Assembly (NCBI RefSeq): GCF_001465545.3
Contig: NZ_CP013480.3
Location: 3,100,001-3,164,000 of the forward strand
DNA length: 64,000 nucleotides
Direction: 5' to 3'
DNA from: Pandoraea norimbergensis
GTDB lineage: Bacteria; Pseudomonadota; Gammaproteobacteria; Burkholderiales; Burkholderiaceae
Part shown: in pieces, positions 7,722 through 16,392 of the stretch
How the letters are laid out: each line of letters begins with the position of its first letter
Position numbering within the stretch: position 1 is the first letter of the stretch
Translations under genes and position numbers: made by a program
The notes under the pieces: generated by a model
The model's database searches: none
Told to the model about the DNA's origin: nothing
What the model saw: only the letters and a program-made list of their open reading frames with translations

Positions 7722-9187
7722 TGAAAGCCAAAGGCATGTGGGTCAGCCCCACCGAGTTTGTCCAGTTCGCCGAGCCGAGCACCTCACTGTCCGATCAGAT
7801 CGCAACGCGTGGACGTAGCATCGATTTCTACGCGCTCGGCATGTACCTGCCGAACCCGGATCCCGTGCTCAAAGCCCTCGGCAAGGACTTGAAAGTCTAT
7901 CGGGAACTACGTGCCGATCCACACGTTGGTGGCAGCATTCGCCGTCGTAAAGCCGCCGTGAAAGCACTTGAGTGGGGGCTTGACCGAGCAAAGGCCAAGA
8001 GTCGCGTGGCCAGATCGATCGAGTCCATCTTCGCCGATCTCGATCTGTCTCGCATCATCACCGAGATGCTGGATGCTGTCCTCTACGGGTATCAGCCGAT
8101 GGAGGTGATGTGGGGCAAGGTCGGCAGCTACCTAGTGCCCGTTGATGTTGTTGGCAAACCTGCAGACTGGTTTGTGTACGACGAGGGGAACCAACTGTGC
8201 TTGCGCACCAAGCAAAGCCCGATCAAGGGCGAGGAATTGCCGCAGCGCAAGTTCCTTGTGCCCCGTCAGGATCCGAGCTACGACAATCCCTACGGCTTCG
8301 CGGATTTGTCCATGTGCTTCTGGCCGACCACGTTCAAGAAGGGTGGACTGAAATTCTGGGTGCAATTCACCGAGAAGTACGGCGCTCCCTGGGTGATCGG
8401 CAAACATCCACGCAGCGCGTCCGATAATGAGACTAACCAGTTGCTCGATCGCCTCGAGGACATGGTGCAGGACGCTGTCGCTGTCATTCCTGATGATTCC
8501 AGCGTGGAGATCAAGGAAGCGGCCAATGGCGCGAACAACGCCGACGTCTACGAACGCCTGCTGCACTTTTGCCGCTCCGAAGTGTCGATCGCGTTGCTGG
8601 GCCAGAATCAAACCACCGAGGCAAGCGCGAACCGTGCCTCGGCCCAGGCAGGTCTTGAGGTGACGCGCGACATTCGCGACGGTGACAAAGCCATTGTCGA
8701 AGAAGCCATGAACACCCTGATCCGTTGGGTGTGTGAGTTGAATTTCAACGATGGTGCGCGGCCTGCGTTTTCCTTGTGGGAGCAAGAAGAGGTCGACCAA
8801 ATGCTGGCAGAGCGCGACGAGAAGCTGGTTCGGGCCGGCGCAAAGCTCACCCCGGCTTACTTCAAGCGCGCCTACGACCTCCAGGACGCAGATCTGGTAG
8901 AACCGTCTTCGCCCACGACGCAATCGGTAGCGTTTGCGGAATCCGATGACGCGCCCGATCAGGATGCCATCGATCTGGCACTGGATTCGCTCTCCGCTGA
9001 TGCAATGAGCGCAGATGCCCAGGCGATGCTCGCGCCGCTCTTAAAGCGGGTTGCGAAAGGCGCGCAACCGGATGAGTTGCTGGGTATGCTCGCTGAGCTG
9101 TACCCGACAATGGATGCGGCCGGTCTGCAGCAACGCCTCGCGCGAGTCATCTTCACGGCAAAGGTTTGGGGGATGCTGCATGTCTGA
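7721..9187 (+). CDS. DUF935 family phage portal protein (Mu gp29-like)
   Basis: The 488-residue protein fits the DUF935 portal family in length and order. Recognisable segments are RSIDFYALGMYLPNPDPVL and QAGLEVTRDIRDGDKAIVEE. The portal is the ring at the capsid vertex through which DNA enters and leaves. ATG 7721 is used; a TTG lies one codon upstream. The last 8 bases overlap the gpF-like gene. Confidence 0.88.
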   Translation: MKAKGMWVSPTEFVQFAEPSTSLSDQIATRGRSIDFYALGMYLPNPDPVLKALGKDLKVYRELRADPHVGGSIRRRKAAVKALEWGLDRAKAKSRVARSIESIFADLDLSRIITEMLDAVLYGYQPMEVMWGKVGSYLVPVDVVGKPADWFVYDEGNQLCLRTKQSPIKGEELPQRKFLVPRQDPSYDNPYGFADLSMCFWPTTFKKGGLKFWVQFTEKYGAPWVIGKHPRSASDNETNQLLDRLEDMVQDAVAVIPDDSSVEIKEAANGANNADVYERLLHFCRSEVSIALLGQNQTTEASANRASAQAGLEVTRDIRDGDKAIVEEAMNTLIRWVCELNFNDGARPAFSLWEQEEVDQMLAERDEKLVRAGAKLTPAYFKRAYDLQDADLVEPSSPTTQSVAFAESDDAPDQDAIDLALDSLSADAMSADAQAMLAPLLKRVAKGAQPDELLGMLAELYPTMDAAGLQQRLARVIFTAKVWGMLHV

Positions 9188-10031
9188 TGTCAATCTCGCC
9201 CACGCAATGAGTCTGCCGCCGCAGGATGCAATTGCCTACTTTCAGCGCAAAGGCTTTGCAATCACTTGGGACTGGCAAGAGCTATGGCAAGAGGCCCAGG
9301 CGCAGGCATTTACCGTTGCCAAAGTCACGCGCCTGGACATCCTGCAGGACATCCGCGACGCCTTGGAGAAAGTCCTGGCCGAAGGTAAGACGGCAGCATG
9401 GTTCGGGCAGCAGCTCACGCCAGTGCTTCAGGCCAAGGGCTGGTGGGGACGCAAAGAGCACGTCGACGAGCACACTGGCGAGATGAGTCAGGTTCAACTC
9501 GGCAGCCCATGGCGGCTGCAAACGATTTTTCGTGCAAACGTGCAAACGGCGTACATGGCCGGGCGATTCCAGCGCCAGCTTGAGAATGTCGACGACCGGC
9601 CCTACTGGAAGTACGTCGCCATCCTCGACAGCCGCACGCGTCCCAGTCACCGGGCATTGAATGGCAAGGTATTTCGGTATGACGATTCGTTTTGGTCGTC
9701 GTTCTATCCGCCCAACGGATGGGGATGCCGATGCCGTGTCGTTGCCCTGTCGGCCGACGATATCGAAGTGCGCGGAATCACTGTCGATTCGTCCGAAGGC
9801 AGGTTGGGAACCGCAATGCGCCTGCTCTCAGAAAAGACCGGCGAAATGCGCGAGGTCACGACCTACACCACTGCGCATCCTGACGATCCGTTCGGTAAGC
9901 GCAAAATTGTCATTTCGCCGGACGTCGGCTGGAGCTACAACCCTGGCGCGGCTGCGTGGGTGCCCGACATCAAACGCTATGTTGGCGATCTGGCCACCTT
10001 GGCCGAAAAGGAACTGGCGGGTGCCGTATGA
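9180..10031 (+). CDS. Phage head morphogenesis protein (Mu gpF-like)
   Basis: The 283-residue protein shows the Phage_Mu_F signature, including LDSRTRPSHRALNGKVFRYD and the Cys-containing PPNGWGCRCRVVAL. It is a minor head protein in Mu-type phages. The start at 9180 overlaps the portal stop by 8 bases; an earlier in-frame ATG at 9051 would lie deep in the portal gene and adds non-conserved sequence. Confidence 0.87.
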   Translation: MSDVNLAHAMSLPPQDAIAYFQRKGFAITWDWQELWQEAQAQAFTVAKVTRLDILQDIRDALEKVLAEGKTAAWFGQQLTPVLQAKGWWGRKEHVDEHTGEMSQVQLGSPWRLQTIFRANVQTAYMAGRFQRQLENVDDRPYWKYVAILDSRTRPSHRALNGKVFRYDDSFWSSFYPPNGWGCRCRVVALSADDIEVRGITVDSSEGRLGTAMRLLSEKTGEMREVTTYTTAHPDDPFGKRKIVISPDVGWSYNPGAAAWVPDIKRYVGDLATLAEKELAGAV

Positions 10032-10546
10032 GTGAATTTGTCCGAATCGATGTCGATGACACCCGGCTTCAGGTCGGGCTCAAACGCCTGGCATCGGCGG
10101 CGTCGGACATGACGCCTGCCATGCGGAAGATCGCCGCGACGCTTGAGAGCGTCGTGGAAGAGAATTTCGAGTCCGAGGGGCGCCCGCGTTGGACGCCGAG
10201 CGAACGGGCCAAGTCGGAGGGCGGCGTGACGCTGCAGAAGAGCGGCCGACTCGCGGCATCTGTCACCACCGATCACAATGCGCACACGGCGGTGATTGGC
10301 AGCAATGTGGTGTACGCGAGAATCCATCAGCTCGGCGGTAAGACCGCGCCGCATGTGATCCGTCCGCGTGCAAAGAAAGCACTGGCCTTCGGTGGTCGCG
10401 TCGTGGCATCCGTCAATCATCCCGGATCCGATATCCCGGCCAGACCTTTCCTGCCGGTGACGAGCGACGGCACGTTGCAACCTGAAGCAACGGACGCGGT
10501 TCTCGGAACAATCCTGCGGCACCTGAAAACGGCTGCGGGCGTTTAG
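10028..10546 (+). CDS. Phage virion morphogenesis protein (Mu gpG-like)
   Basis: The 172-residue protein matches the gpG/phage_tail_S virion morphogenesis family: RWTPSERAKSE...LQKSGRLAASV, VYARIHQLGGKTAPHVIRPR and PARPFLPV are typical. It is thought to act in head or tail completion. It overlaps the gpF-like stop by four bases (ATGA) and ends the packaging operon; a 190-base gap follows with only a weak hairpin (CCCG-ctga-CGGG plus T-rich bases). Confidence 0.85.
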   Translation: MSEFVRIDVDDTRLQVGLKRLASAASDMTPAMRKIAATLESVVEENFESEGRPRWTPSERAKSEGGVTLQKSGRLAASVTTDHNAHTAVIGSNVVYARIHQLGGKTAPHVIRPRAKKALAFGGRVVASVNHPGSDIPARPFLPVTSDGTLQPEATDAVLGTILRHLKTAAGV

Positions 10547-10695
10547 CCCCGCTGACGGGTTTGTGTGTCACAGGGCACGCAACGATAGCCCGGTTACGCA
10601 CGCGCCGCGCCCGAAGCTTTTATAAAGGCTTGCTGCGCACAACTCATCCCCATCTTCTCCGCCCAATTCGTCTCGTGTCGCAGAATTGTAAAGAC

Positions 10696-10738
10696 GATTA
10701 AAAGACCGTCACCGTGACGCCGCCGAATATGGCGGTAT
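10696..10738 (+). promoter_or_regulatory. Late-unit control element 2 before the capsid operon
   Basis: GATTAAAAGACC (10696-10707) is followed, after 11 bases, by the dyad GCCGCC-gaatat-GGCGGT (10719-10736). Box, spacing and dyad match element 1 at 3335-3377. Here the dyad's right arm runs into the start codon of the protease gene (10737), so it could affect translation initiation. It fills the gap between the packaging and capsid units. Confidence 0.55.
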
Positions 10739-11918
10739 GAACACGCCCAAACTCATCCATATCTTCCGGCCCGGCCGCCACGTGACCATGGCGGGCGATG
10801 TCATCGAGTTTTCTGAGGCCGACGTCGCCGCGACGGCCCGCGCCTACAACCCCGACCTGCACGAAGCCCCGCTGGTAATCGGGCATCCGACTACTGACGA
10901 TCCAGCCCATGGCTGGGTGCAGTCGATCGTGGCTACTGATCGCGGCCTGTTCGCCGCGCCACGCGATGTAGAGGCGACGTTCGCTGAGCAGGTCGGGCAG
11001 CGCCGTTACGGCAAGGTTTCGTCCAAATTCTATTCCCCCGACTCACCGAGTAATCCCGTGCCCGGCGTTTGGTATCTCCGCCACGTCGGTTTCCTCGGCG
11101 CGCAGCCACCCGGCGTGAAGGGGCTGGACAACCCGTCTTTCGCTGATACGGAAGACGGCTGTGTCGCTTTCCAGGAGACCGTCGAGTTCGGTGACTGGGA
11201 TGACCGCACGAACGCGGGTCTCTGGCGCAGCTTGCGCGACTGGTTCATCGGTAAGTTCGGCCAGGAAGATGCCGATCGGGCGTTGCCGGGCTGGAACGTG
11301 GACTCGCTTCAAGAATCCGCTGCTCTGCCTGCGTTGAGCCAAAGCACGTCCACCCCTGCGTTTGCAGATCCCGTTCCCAATGCGCCTGCGGTCGCGTCTA
11401 CCGCCGTTTCCGAAAAGGAGAATGAATCCGTGACACCTGAAGATCAAGCCCGGCTCGAGGCCGAGAACGCGACGCTCAAGCGGCAGCTTGCCGAGCGTGA
11501 CGCAAAGGACAAGCTGGCGCTGGCTGATAAGCGCCACCGTGAGAACGCAGAGTTTGCGGAGGGCCTTGTAGCGAAAGGCCTGCTGGCCCCCAAGCACAAG
11601 GATGCTGTTGTGTCAGCGCTGGACGTAGTTGCAACGCCGGGCGCCGATGGTAAGTCGGTCGAGTTCGGTGACGGCGACGACAAACAGCCTCTGGTGAGCG
11701 CGCTCAAGGGCTTCCTGAGTGAACTGCCCAAAGTCGTCGAGTTCGCTGAATCTGCCACCAAAGACAAGTCGGGTTCCGGCGGCAACGTCAACGTGGCCGA
11801 ATTCGCCGAGAAGTCTACCGACCCCGAGCGCCTCACCCTGCATGTGCGCGCCACACAGCTGGCGGCTGAGAAGGGAATCCCCTACGAGCAGGCCGCGCGC
11901 CAGCTCATCACAAACTAA
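10737..11918 (+). CDS. Phage prohead protease with scaffold domain (Mu gpI-like)
   Basis: The 393-residue protein resembles Mu gpI. Residues 1-150 form the protease part, including APLVIGHPTTDDPAHGWV and the segment RRYGKVSSKFYSPDSP; the C-terminal half from about residue 232 is a charged, helical scaffold. It would process the prohead and then itself. The start has no clear ribosome site and lies in the arm of the dyad at 10719-10736. An internal GTG start for the scaffold alone is listed separately. Confidence 0.85.
   Translation: MNTPKLIHIFRPGRHVTMAGDVIEFSEADVAATARAYNPDLHEAPLVIGHPTTDDPAHGWVQSIVATDRGLFAAPRDVEATFAEQVGQRRYGKVSSKFYSPDSPSNPVPGVWYLRHVGFLGAQPPGVKGLDNPSFADTEDGCVAFQETVEFGDWDDRTNAGLWRSLRDWFIGKFGQEDADRALPGWNVDSLQESAALPALSQSTSTPAFADPVPNAPAVASTAVSEKENESVTPEDQARLEAENATLKRQLAERDAKDKLALADKRHRENAEFAEGLVAKGLLAPKHKDAVVSALDVVATPGADGKSVEFGDGDDKQPLVSALKGFLSELPKVVEFAESATKDKSGSGGNVNVAEFAEKSTDPERLTLHVRATQLAAEKGIPYEQAARQLITN
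11430..11918 (+). CDS. Putative internal-start scaffold protein (Mu gpZ-like)
   Basis: An AAAGGAG ribosome site ends nine bases before an in-frame GTG at 11430 in the protease gene. Starting there gives a 162-residue helical, charged protein (first residues TPEDQARLEAENATLKRQL) lacking the protease domain. In Mu, a separate scaffold, gpZ, is made from the 3' part of gene I. The same arrangement is inferred here. Confidence 0.55.
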   Translation: MTPEDQARLEAENATLKRQLAERDAKDKLALADKRHRENAEFAEGLVAKGLLAPKHKDAVVSALDVVATPGADGKSVEFGDGDDKQPLVSALKGFLSELPKVVEFAESATKDKSGSGGNVNVAEFAEKSTDPERLTLHVRATQLAAEKGIPYEQAARQLITN

Positions 11919-11927
11919 GGAGCCAAC

Positions 11928-12851
11928 ATGGTTGACCGTCTCCGTCAGCTCCGGGTAGTCGACCCGGTTTTGACCAACATCGCGCGCGGCTATCGCAACG
12001 CGCAGTACATCGGTGAAGCACTGTTCCCGATCGCACCGTCGAACAAAGAAGGGGCGATTGTGCCGCTGTTCGGTAAAGAGGCTTTCCGTCTGTGGGACAC
12101 CGAGCGCGCAATCCGCGCCAAGTCCAACGTGATGACGCCCGACGATATCGATTCGCTCGATGTCGTGCTACGCGAACACGATCTGGCCTATCCGGTCGAT
12201 TACCGCGAGCAGCAGGAATCGATGTTCGATGCCGAAGCGCGTGCTGCCAAGCGCGTCAAAGATGCGATTGATCTTCGTTGCGAGTGGGCCTGCGCTGCGC
12301 TGGCACAGAACGCCAGCACGTATCTGGCCGGCGGCAAGGTGGCACTGTCTGGTGCAAGCCAGTGGAGCAACAACGGCGGGGATCCTGTGGCCGCCGTTGA
12401 AACCGGCAAGGAAGTTGTGCGCAGCCGTATCGGCATTCGTCCCAACACGATCGTGATGGGGGCCTCGGTCTATCAATCGCTGAAGTTCCACACGAAGCTG
12501 CAGGCCGCGCTGGGCAGCAATGAACGCAAGCTCGTCGCGCTGGAGCATCTGCGAATGCTCTTCGGCATTAACGACATCTTCATCGGTGAAGCGCTCGCCG
12601 GCGACGTTGCAGCGGGTGATGTGTGGCGCGACAACATGATCCTCGCCTACGTCGCCAAGCCGAGCGCCGACCGTGTCGCCGACTATGAAGAGCCGTCCTT
12701 CGGCTACACGCTGCGCAAGAAAGGGATGCCGGAGACGGACAAGTACGACGCCGAGGGCGGCAAGGTGCGCTTCGTGCGCCACACCGACGTCTACAAACCC
12801 GTGGTGGTCGGCGCCGACGCCGGCTATCTGATCGCAGACACCAACGCGTGA
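11928..12851 (+). CDS. Major capsid protein
   Basis: The 307-residue protein follows the protease by nine bases, with an AAGGAGC ribosome site. It looks like the capsid proteins of BcepMu-type phages (start DRLRQLRVVDPVLTNIARGY, later GIRPNTIVMGASVYQSLK and EEPSFGYTLRKKG). It forms the icosahedral shell. Position between protease and cement protein supports the call. Confidence 0.85.
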   Translation: MVDRLRQLRVVDPVLTNIARGYRNAQYIGEALFPIAPSNKEGAIVPLFGKEAFRLWDTERAIRAKSNVMTPDDIDSLDVVLREHDLAYPVDYREQQESMFDAEARAAKRVKDAIDLRCEWACAALAQNASTYLAGGKVALSGASQWSNNGGDPVAAVETGKEVVRSRIGIRPNTIVMGASVYQSLKFHTKLQAALGSNERKLVALEHLRMLFGINDIFIGEALAGDVAAGDVWRDNMILAYVAKPSADRVADYEEPSFGYTLRKKGMPETDKYDAEGGKVRFVRHTDVYKPVVVGADAGYLIADTNA

Positions 12852-12859
12852 GGCCAACG

Positions 12860-13189
12860 ATGAACATCCAAACCTATCGCGTGCGTGGTATCGATCTGGA
12901 GCACGACGGCGAACGCTTCCCGGAGGGCAGCACGATTGAGCTCACCGCCGCGCAGGCTACCAAGCTGCGCCGCTTTCTTGAGCCGGTTGTGAGCCAGGGC
13001 GATGCAGCAAAGAAATCTGCGACCGAAAAGGCTGCCGCTGAAAAGGCTAACGCGGAAAAAGCGGCAGCCGAGAAAACCGAGGCGGAGAAAGCGGCAGCAA
13101 AGATTGTTGCAGATGAAAAAGCCGCTGCCGACAAGGCCTCGACCGAGGCGGCCAAGAAGGACAGTTCGTCGACCGGAGGTAAGCAATGA
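12860..13189 (+). CDS. Small capsid-region protein with Ala/Lys-rich helical tail
   Basis: The first 50 residues (YRVRGIDLEHDGERFPEGST...ELTAAQATKLRRF) resemble short phage proteins placed after the capsid gene (DUF7210-like, tentative). Residues 52-100 are a repetitive EKAAAEKANAEKAAAEK-type stretch, expected to be a long single helix. ATG 12860 is chosen over a GTG at 12848 that overlaps the capsid stop. Its role is unknown. Confidence 0.55.
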   Translation: MNIQTYRVRGIDLEHDGERFPEGSTIELTAAQATKLRRFLEPVVSQGDAAKKSATEKAAAEKANAEKAAAEKTEAEKAAAKIVADEKAAADKASTEAAKKDSSSTGGKQ

Positions 13190-13518
13190 AAACGCAGCAA
13201 GTTGTACTGACCACTTCGGTCATCGCCGCGACGGATCTGACTCGTCGCCGTTTTGTTGCCTTCGATGGCAATGTGTGCACGGCCGGGGCCAAGGCGCTGG
13301 GTGTCGTCGAGGCTGACACCGAGGCAGGTGGCGTGGCGCCGGCCAACATCCTCGGCGCAATCCTCGTTGAGGCGGGCGGCGCGATCGCCGTAGGCGCGGA
13401 GGTCGAGTCCGACGCAAGCGGCCGAGCAATCACGAAAGCCGCCGGCACTGCCAACGGCTATGCCTGGGACAGTGCGGCCGCCGCTGGCGACCTCATTCGC
13501 ATCGTGCGGAGCATCTGA
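13186..13518 (+). CDS. DUF2190 capsid cement (decoration) protein
   Basis: The 110-residue, Ala/Gly/Val-rich beta protein fits the DUF2190 family of capsid decoration proteins (RRRFVAFDGNVCTAGAKALG, then AIAVGAEVESDASGRAIT and the C-terminal GDLIRIV). It would stabilise the shell from outside. Start overlaps the preceding stop by four bases. Confidence 0.82.
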   Translation: MKTQQVVLTTSVIAATDLTRRRFVAFDGNVCTAGAKALGVVEADTEAGGVAPANILGAILVEAGGAIAVGAEVESDASGRAITKAAGTANGYAWDSAAAAGDLIRIVRSI

Positions 13519-13520
13519 GC

Positions 13521-13817
13521 ATGGAGAACCAGCACAAGCGAATTACCGGCTATCGGGATCTGACGGAAGACGAAATTGCCCTGATGAACGAGGTGAAGAC
13601 CAAGGCGATCGAGGTGGGCGCGCTCGTCGAAACGCTACGTGGTCGACTGCCGGCCTTCAAGATCGACGGCGAGCCGGTGCAGGTGGGCGATCAGACGTTG
13701 GTGGCGGTCAGCGACGAAGCTTACGAGACCGACCGCTGGCTCACGATCGGACAGGACCACCTGCAACAGGGCTTCATGGCCTTGGCACGTGCGGTGGCCC
13801 GTCCGGCAACGTTCTGA
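13521..13817 (+). CDS. acb2: Acb2/Tad1-type anti-CBASS cyclic-nucleotide sponge
   Basis: The 98-residue protein has the signature of Acb2, a phage protein that sequesters cyclic nucleotides made by CBASS (and in relatives Thoeris) defence. Two helical arms are visible: ITGYRDLTEDEIALMNEVKTK and DRWLTIGQDHLQQGFMALAR. Tyr11 and Lys26 sit where I recall the cyclic-dinucleotide contacts of the Pseudomonas phage Acb2. A segment of about 28 residues (43-70, containing FKIDGEPVQVGDQ) separates the arms. It lies next to the capsid genes, as known acb2 genes do, and would be expressed late. The activity is inferred from the family. Confidence 0.82.
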   Translation: MENQHKRITGYRDLTEDEIALMNEVKTKAIEVGALVETLRGRLPAFKIDGEPVQVGDQTLVAVSDEAYETDRWLTIGQDHLQQGFMALARAVARPATF

Positions 13818-13824
13818 GGCGTCC

Positions 13825-14271
13825 ATGCGCTATTGCTCGCTTGCCGATCTCCAGTTGGCGGTTCCGCTGCAGACGCTGATCTGGCTTTCGAACGACGATG
13901 AATCGGCCACCACCCTGAATTCGGTGGTGGTCGAGGAAGCGGTACGGCAGGCCGAGGAGCTGGTCGATGCCCATTTGCGCGGGCGCTACAACCTGCCGCT
14001 CGGTGGGCCAGATGCACCGGTTCCGTCTGTTGTGAAGGATATGACCGTCAATTTGGCCCGTCACTGGTTGTACGCGCGGCGCCCCGAAGGCGCTGACCTG
14101 CCCGATGCGGTCACGCGCACTTACAAATCAGTCCTGCAGATGCTTGAGGCCATCCGCGACGCCAAACTCACCATAGGTCTTCCCACCGGCGAAGCGGCGG
14201 CGGAACCTGGCGAGATGAAAACGCGGGCAAAACCTCGCCGCTTCAGCTCCGACATTTTGGATCGCTACTGA
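13825..14271 (+). CDS. DUF1320 protein (Mu gp36-like head-tail connector)
   Basis: The 148-residue protein shows the DUF1320 pattern: YCSLADLQLAVPLQTLIWLS, AEELVDAHLRGRYNLPL and LARHWLYARRPEG. Mu gp36 is the family type, at the head-tail junction. ATG 13825 is used; longer upstream frames lie within the acb2 gene. Its stop overlaps the next ATG by one base. Confidence 0.83.
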   Translation: MRYCSLADLQLAVPLQTLIWLSNDDESATTLNSVVVEEAVRQAEELVDAHLRGRYNLPLGGPDAPVPSVVKDMTVNLARHWLYARRPEGADLPDAVTRTYKSVLQMLEAIRDAKLTIGLPTGEAAAEPGEMKTRAKPRRFSSDILDRY

Positions 14272-14735
14272 TGGCCACAACCCTGCAGATCATCGACGCG
14301 GTCGTGCAGCGCCTGGCGGTGAAGCTCCCCCATTTAACGGCCGAGTACTTCCCGGATCGACCGCAGGACTATCGACTGAACCATCCCAAAGGCGCGCTGC
14401 TGGTGAGTTACCTCGGCAGTCAGTTCGACAAGACGGTCGACGTTAGCTACATCGCACAGCCGCGCACCGTGAAGCTGTCGGTCACGGTGATCTTGCGTCA
14501 GCTCAACGGCAAGGGCGGCGCCGTTGACGTGGTGGATCTCGTGCGCGCAGCGTTGGTGGGGTTCCGTCCGCCTGATTGCCGCAAAGTCTGGGCGGTGTCG
14601 GAGAAGTTCCTGGGAGAGACGGCAGGCTTGTGGCAGTACGCCGTGGACGTAGCCTCCGAAGCCATGCTGGTCGAGGACGCTGATATCAACACTGAGACAC
14701 CTCTGACTGAGGTGACCTATGAGGAGGACTCATGA
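14271..14735 (+). CDS. Mu gp37-like phage protein (DUF1834/Gp37 family)
   Basis: The 154-residue protein matches the Gp37 family by order and by segments such as QIIDAVVQRLAVKLPHLTAE and AVDVASEAMLVED. It is probably a tail-terminator or connector protein. It overlaps the next gene by four bases. Confidence 0.78.
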   Translation: MATTLQIIDAVVQRLAVKLPHLTAEYFPDRPQDYRLNHPKGALLVSYLGSQFDKTVDVSYIAQPRTVKLSVTVILRQLNGKGGAVDVVDLVRAALVGFRPPDCRKVWAVSEKFLGETAGLWQYAVDVASEAMLVEDADINTETPLTEVTYEEDS

Positions 14736-14956
14736 AATACCGCTACAGCGGGCCGACGAGCGGTGTGACGCTGCAAAATGGCGCAGAACACCAAGAGGTG
14801 ATGCTTCACGCCGGCGAGGAAGTCGACTTGCCCGAAACCCACGAGTACACGCGGACTCTGTTGGCCTTGGGGCACTTGACCCCCGTCAAACAGGGCAGTA
14901 AGGCCGCAACGCGTGCGAATGTCAGCGCGGATGAATCCGCCGCGAAAGGAGAGTAA
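14732..14956 (+). CDS. Small Mu gp38-position protein
   Basis: The 74-residue protein lies between the gp37-like and sheath genes, where Mu has gp38. The core (YSGPTSGVTLQNGAEHQEV, then VDLPETHEYTRTLLALGHL) looks like a small beta domain. No function is known. A GAGGAGG ribosome site precedes the ATG. Confidence 0.65.
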   Translation: MKYRYSGPTSGVTLQNGAEHQEVMLHAGEEVDLPETHEYTRTLLALGHLTPVKQGSKAATRANVSADESAAKGE

Positions 14957-14959
14957 GCG

Positions 14960-16390
14960 ATGGCAGCAAACTACTTGCATGGTGTGGAAACCATCGAGAT
15001 CGAGAAAGGGCCGCGTCCGGTCCGTACCGTCAAATCTGCGGTGATCGGCCTAATCGGTACCGCGCCGGTCGGCCCGGTCAACGTGGTCACGCTGTCGCTG
15101 TCGGAAAAGGACGCGGCCGCGTTTGGTTCGCAGCTTGCTGGCTTCACCATTCCGCAGGCGCTCGATGCGATCTACGATCATGGCGCGGGCACCGTCATCG
15201 TCATCAACGTGCTGGATCCGTCGATTCATAAAACGGCTGTAGCCGCCGAAGCGATCGCTTTCGACCTGTCCACGGATCGGGTGAGCCTGGCTCACGGTGC
15301 CGTCGCAGCGCTCGTCATCAAAAGCAACGACGGAAACACAACCCACGTTCTGGACACCGACTATTCGGTCGACACGCTGACGGGGATGCTGACCCGCATC
15401 AAGGGAGGCGGCATTGCTGCAGGCGCCAGCCTGAAGGCCAGCTACGATTACGCCGACCCAACCAAGGTCACGGCTGCCGATATCATCGGCGCTGTCAATG
15501 CCGCTGGCGTGCGCACGGGTATCAAGGCGCTTAAGGACACGTATAACCTGTTCGGCTTCTTCGCCAAGATCCTGATCTCGCCGGCGTTCTGCACGCAGAA
15601 TTCGGTTGCCACTGAACTGATCGCGATGGCCGACCAGTTGGACGCAGTGGCCTATATCGATGCGCCGATCGGTACCACCTATGCGCAAGCGATCGCTGGT
15701 CGCGGCCCGATGGGTGCCATCAACTTCAACACCTCGAGCGACCGGGTGCGCATTTGCTACCCGCACGTCAAGGTGTACGACGCCGCGACGAACGCGGAAC
15801 GCCTCGAGCCGCTGTCCGCCCGAGCGGCAGGGCTGCGTGCAAAGATCGACCTGGAAAAGGGCTTCTGGTGGTCGAGCTCCAACCAAGAAATTGCAGGCGT
15901 GACGGGCGTGGAGCGTCAGCTTTCGGCAATGATCGACGACCCGCAGTCCGAGGTGAATCTGCTCAACGAGCAAGGGATCACCACCATCTTCTCGAGCTAT
16001 GGTTCGGGCTTCCGCCTCTGGGGGAACCGTACCGCCGCCTGGCCGACCGTCACACACATGCGCAACTTCGAGAACGTCCGGCGCACGGGTGATGTGATCA
16101 ACGAATCGCTGCGGTACTTCAGCCAGCAGTACATCGATATGCCGATCAATCAGGCCCTGATTGATGCCCTGGTCGAGTCGGTGAACGGGTACGGCCGCAA
16201 GCTCATCGGCGACGGTGCGTTGCTCGGCTTCAAAGCCTGGTTCGACCCGGCCCGCAACGAAGAAACCGAGCTGGCCAACGGGCACCTGCTCATCAACTAC
16301 AAATACACGGTGCCGCCGCCGCTCGAGCGCCTCACGTTTGAGACCGAGATCACCTCGGAATACCTGCTGACCCTGAAGGGAGGTAACTGA
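14960..16390 (+). CDS. Contractile tail sheath protein (Mu gpL-like)
   Basis: The 476-residue protein begins YLHGVETIEIEKGPRPVRTV, followed by VIGLIGTAPVG, the standard start of phage sheath proteins. The C-terminal part (ALVESVNGYGRKLIGDGALL) is the conserved sheath domain. It contracts around the tube on infection. An AAAGGAG site lies upstream, and the tube gene follows after two bases. Confidence 0.92.
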   Translation: MAANYLHGVETIEIEKGPRPVRTVKSAVIGLIGTAPVGPVNVVTLSLSEKDAAAFGSQLAGFTIPQALDAIYDHGAGTVIVINVLDPSIHKTAVAAEAIAFDLSTDRVSLAHGAVAALVIKSNDGNTTHVLDTDYSVDTLTGMLTRIKGGGIAAGASLKASYDYADPTKVTAADIIGAVNAAGVRTGIKALKDTYNLFGFFAKILISPAFCTQNSVATELIAMADQLDAVAYIDAPIGTTYAQAIAGRGPMGAINFNTSSDRVRICYPHVKVYDAATNAERLEPLSARAAGLRAKIDLEKGFWWSSSNQEIAGVTGVERQLSAMIDDPQSEVNLLNEQGITTIFSSYGSGFRLWGNRTAAWPTVTHMRNFENVRRTGDVINESLRYFSQQYIDMPINQALIDALVESVNGYGRKLIGDGALLGFKAWFDPARNEETELANGHLLINYKYTVPPPLERLTFETEITSEYLLTLKGGN

Positions 16391-16392
16391 TC

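Noticed and set aside
15050..16285. 411-aa minus-strand frame
   Set aside because: Antisense to the tail sheath gene, which is well recognised.
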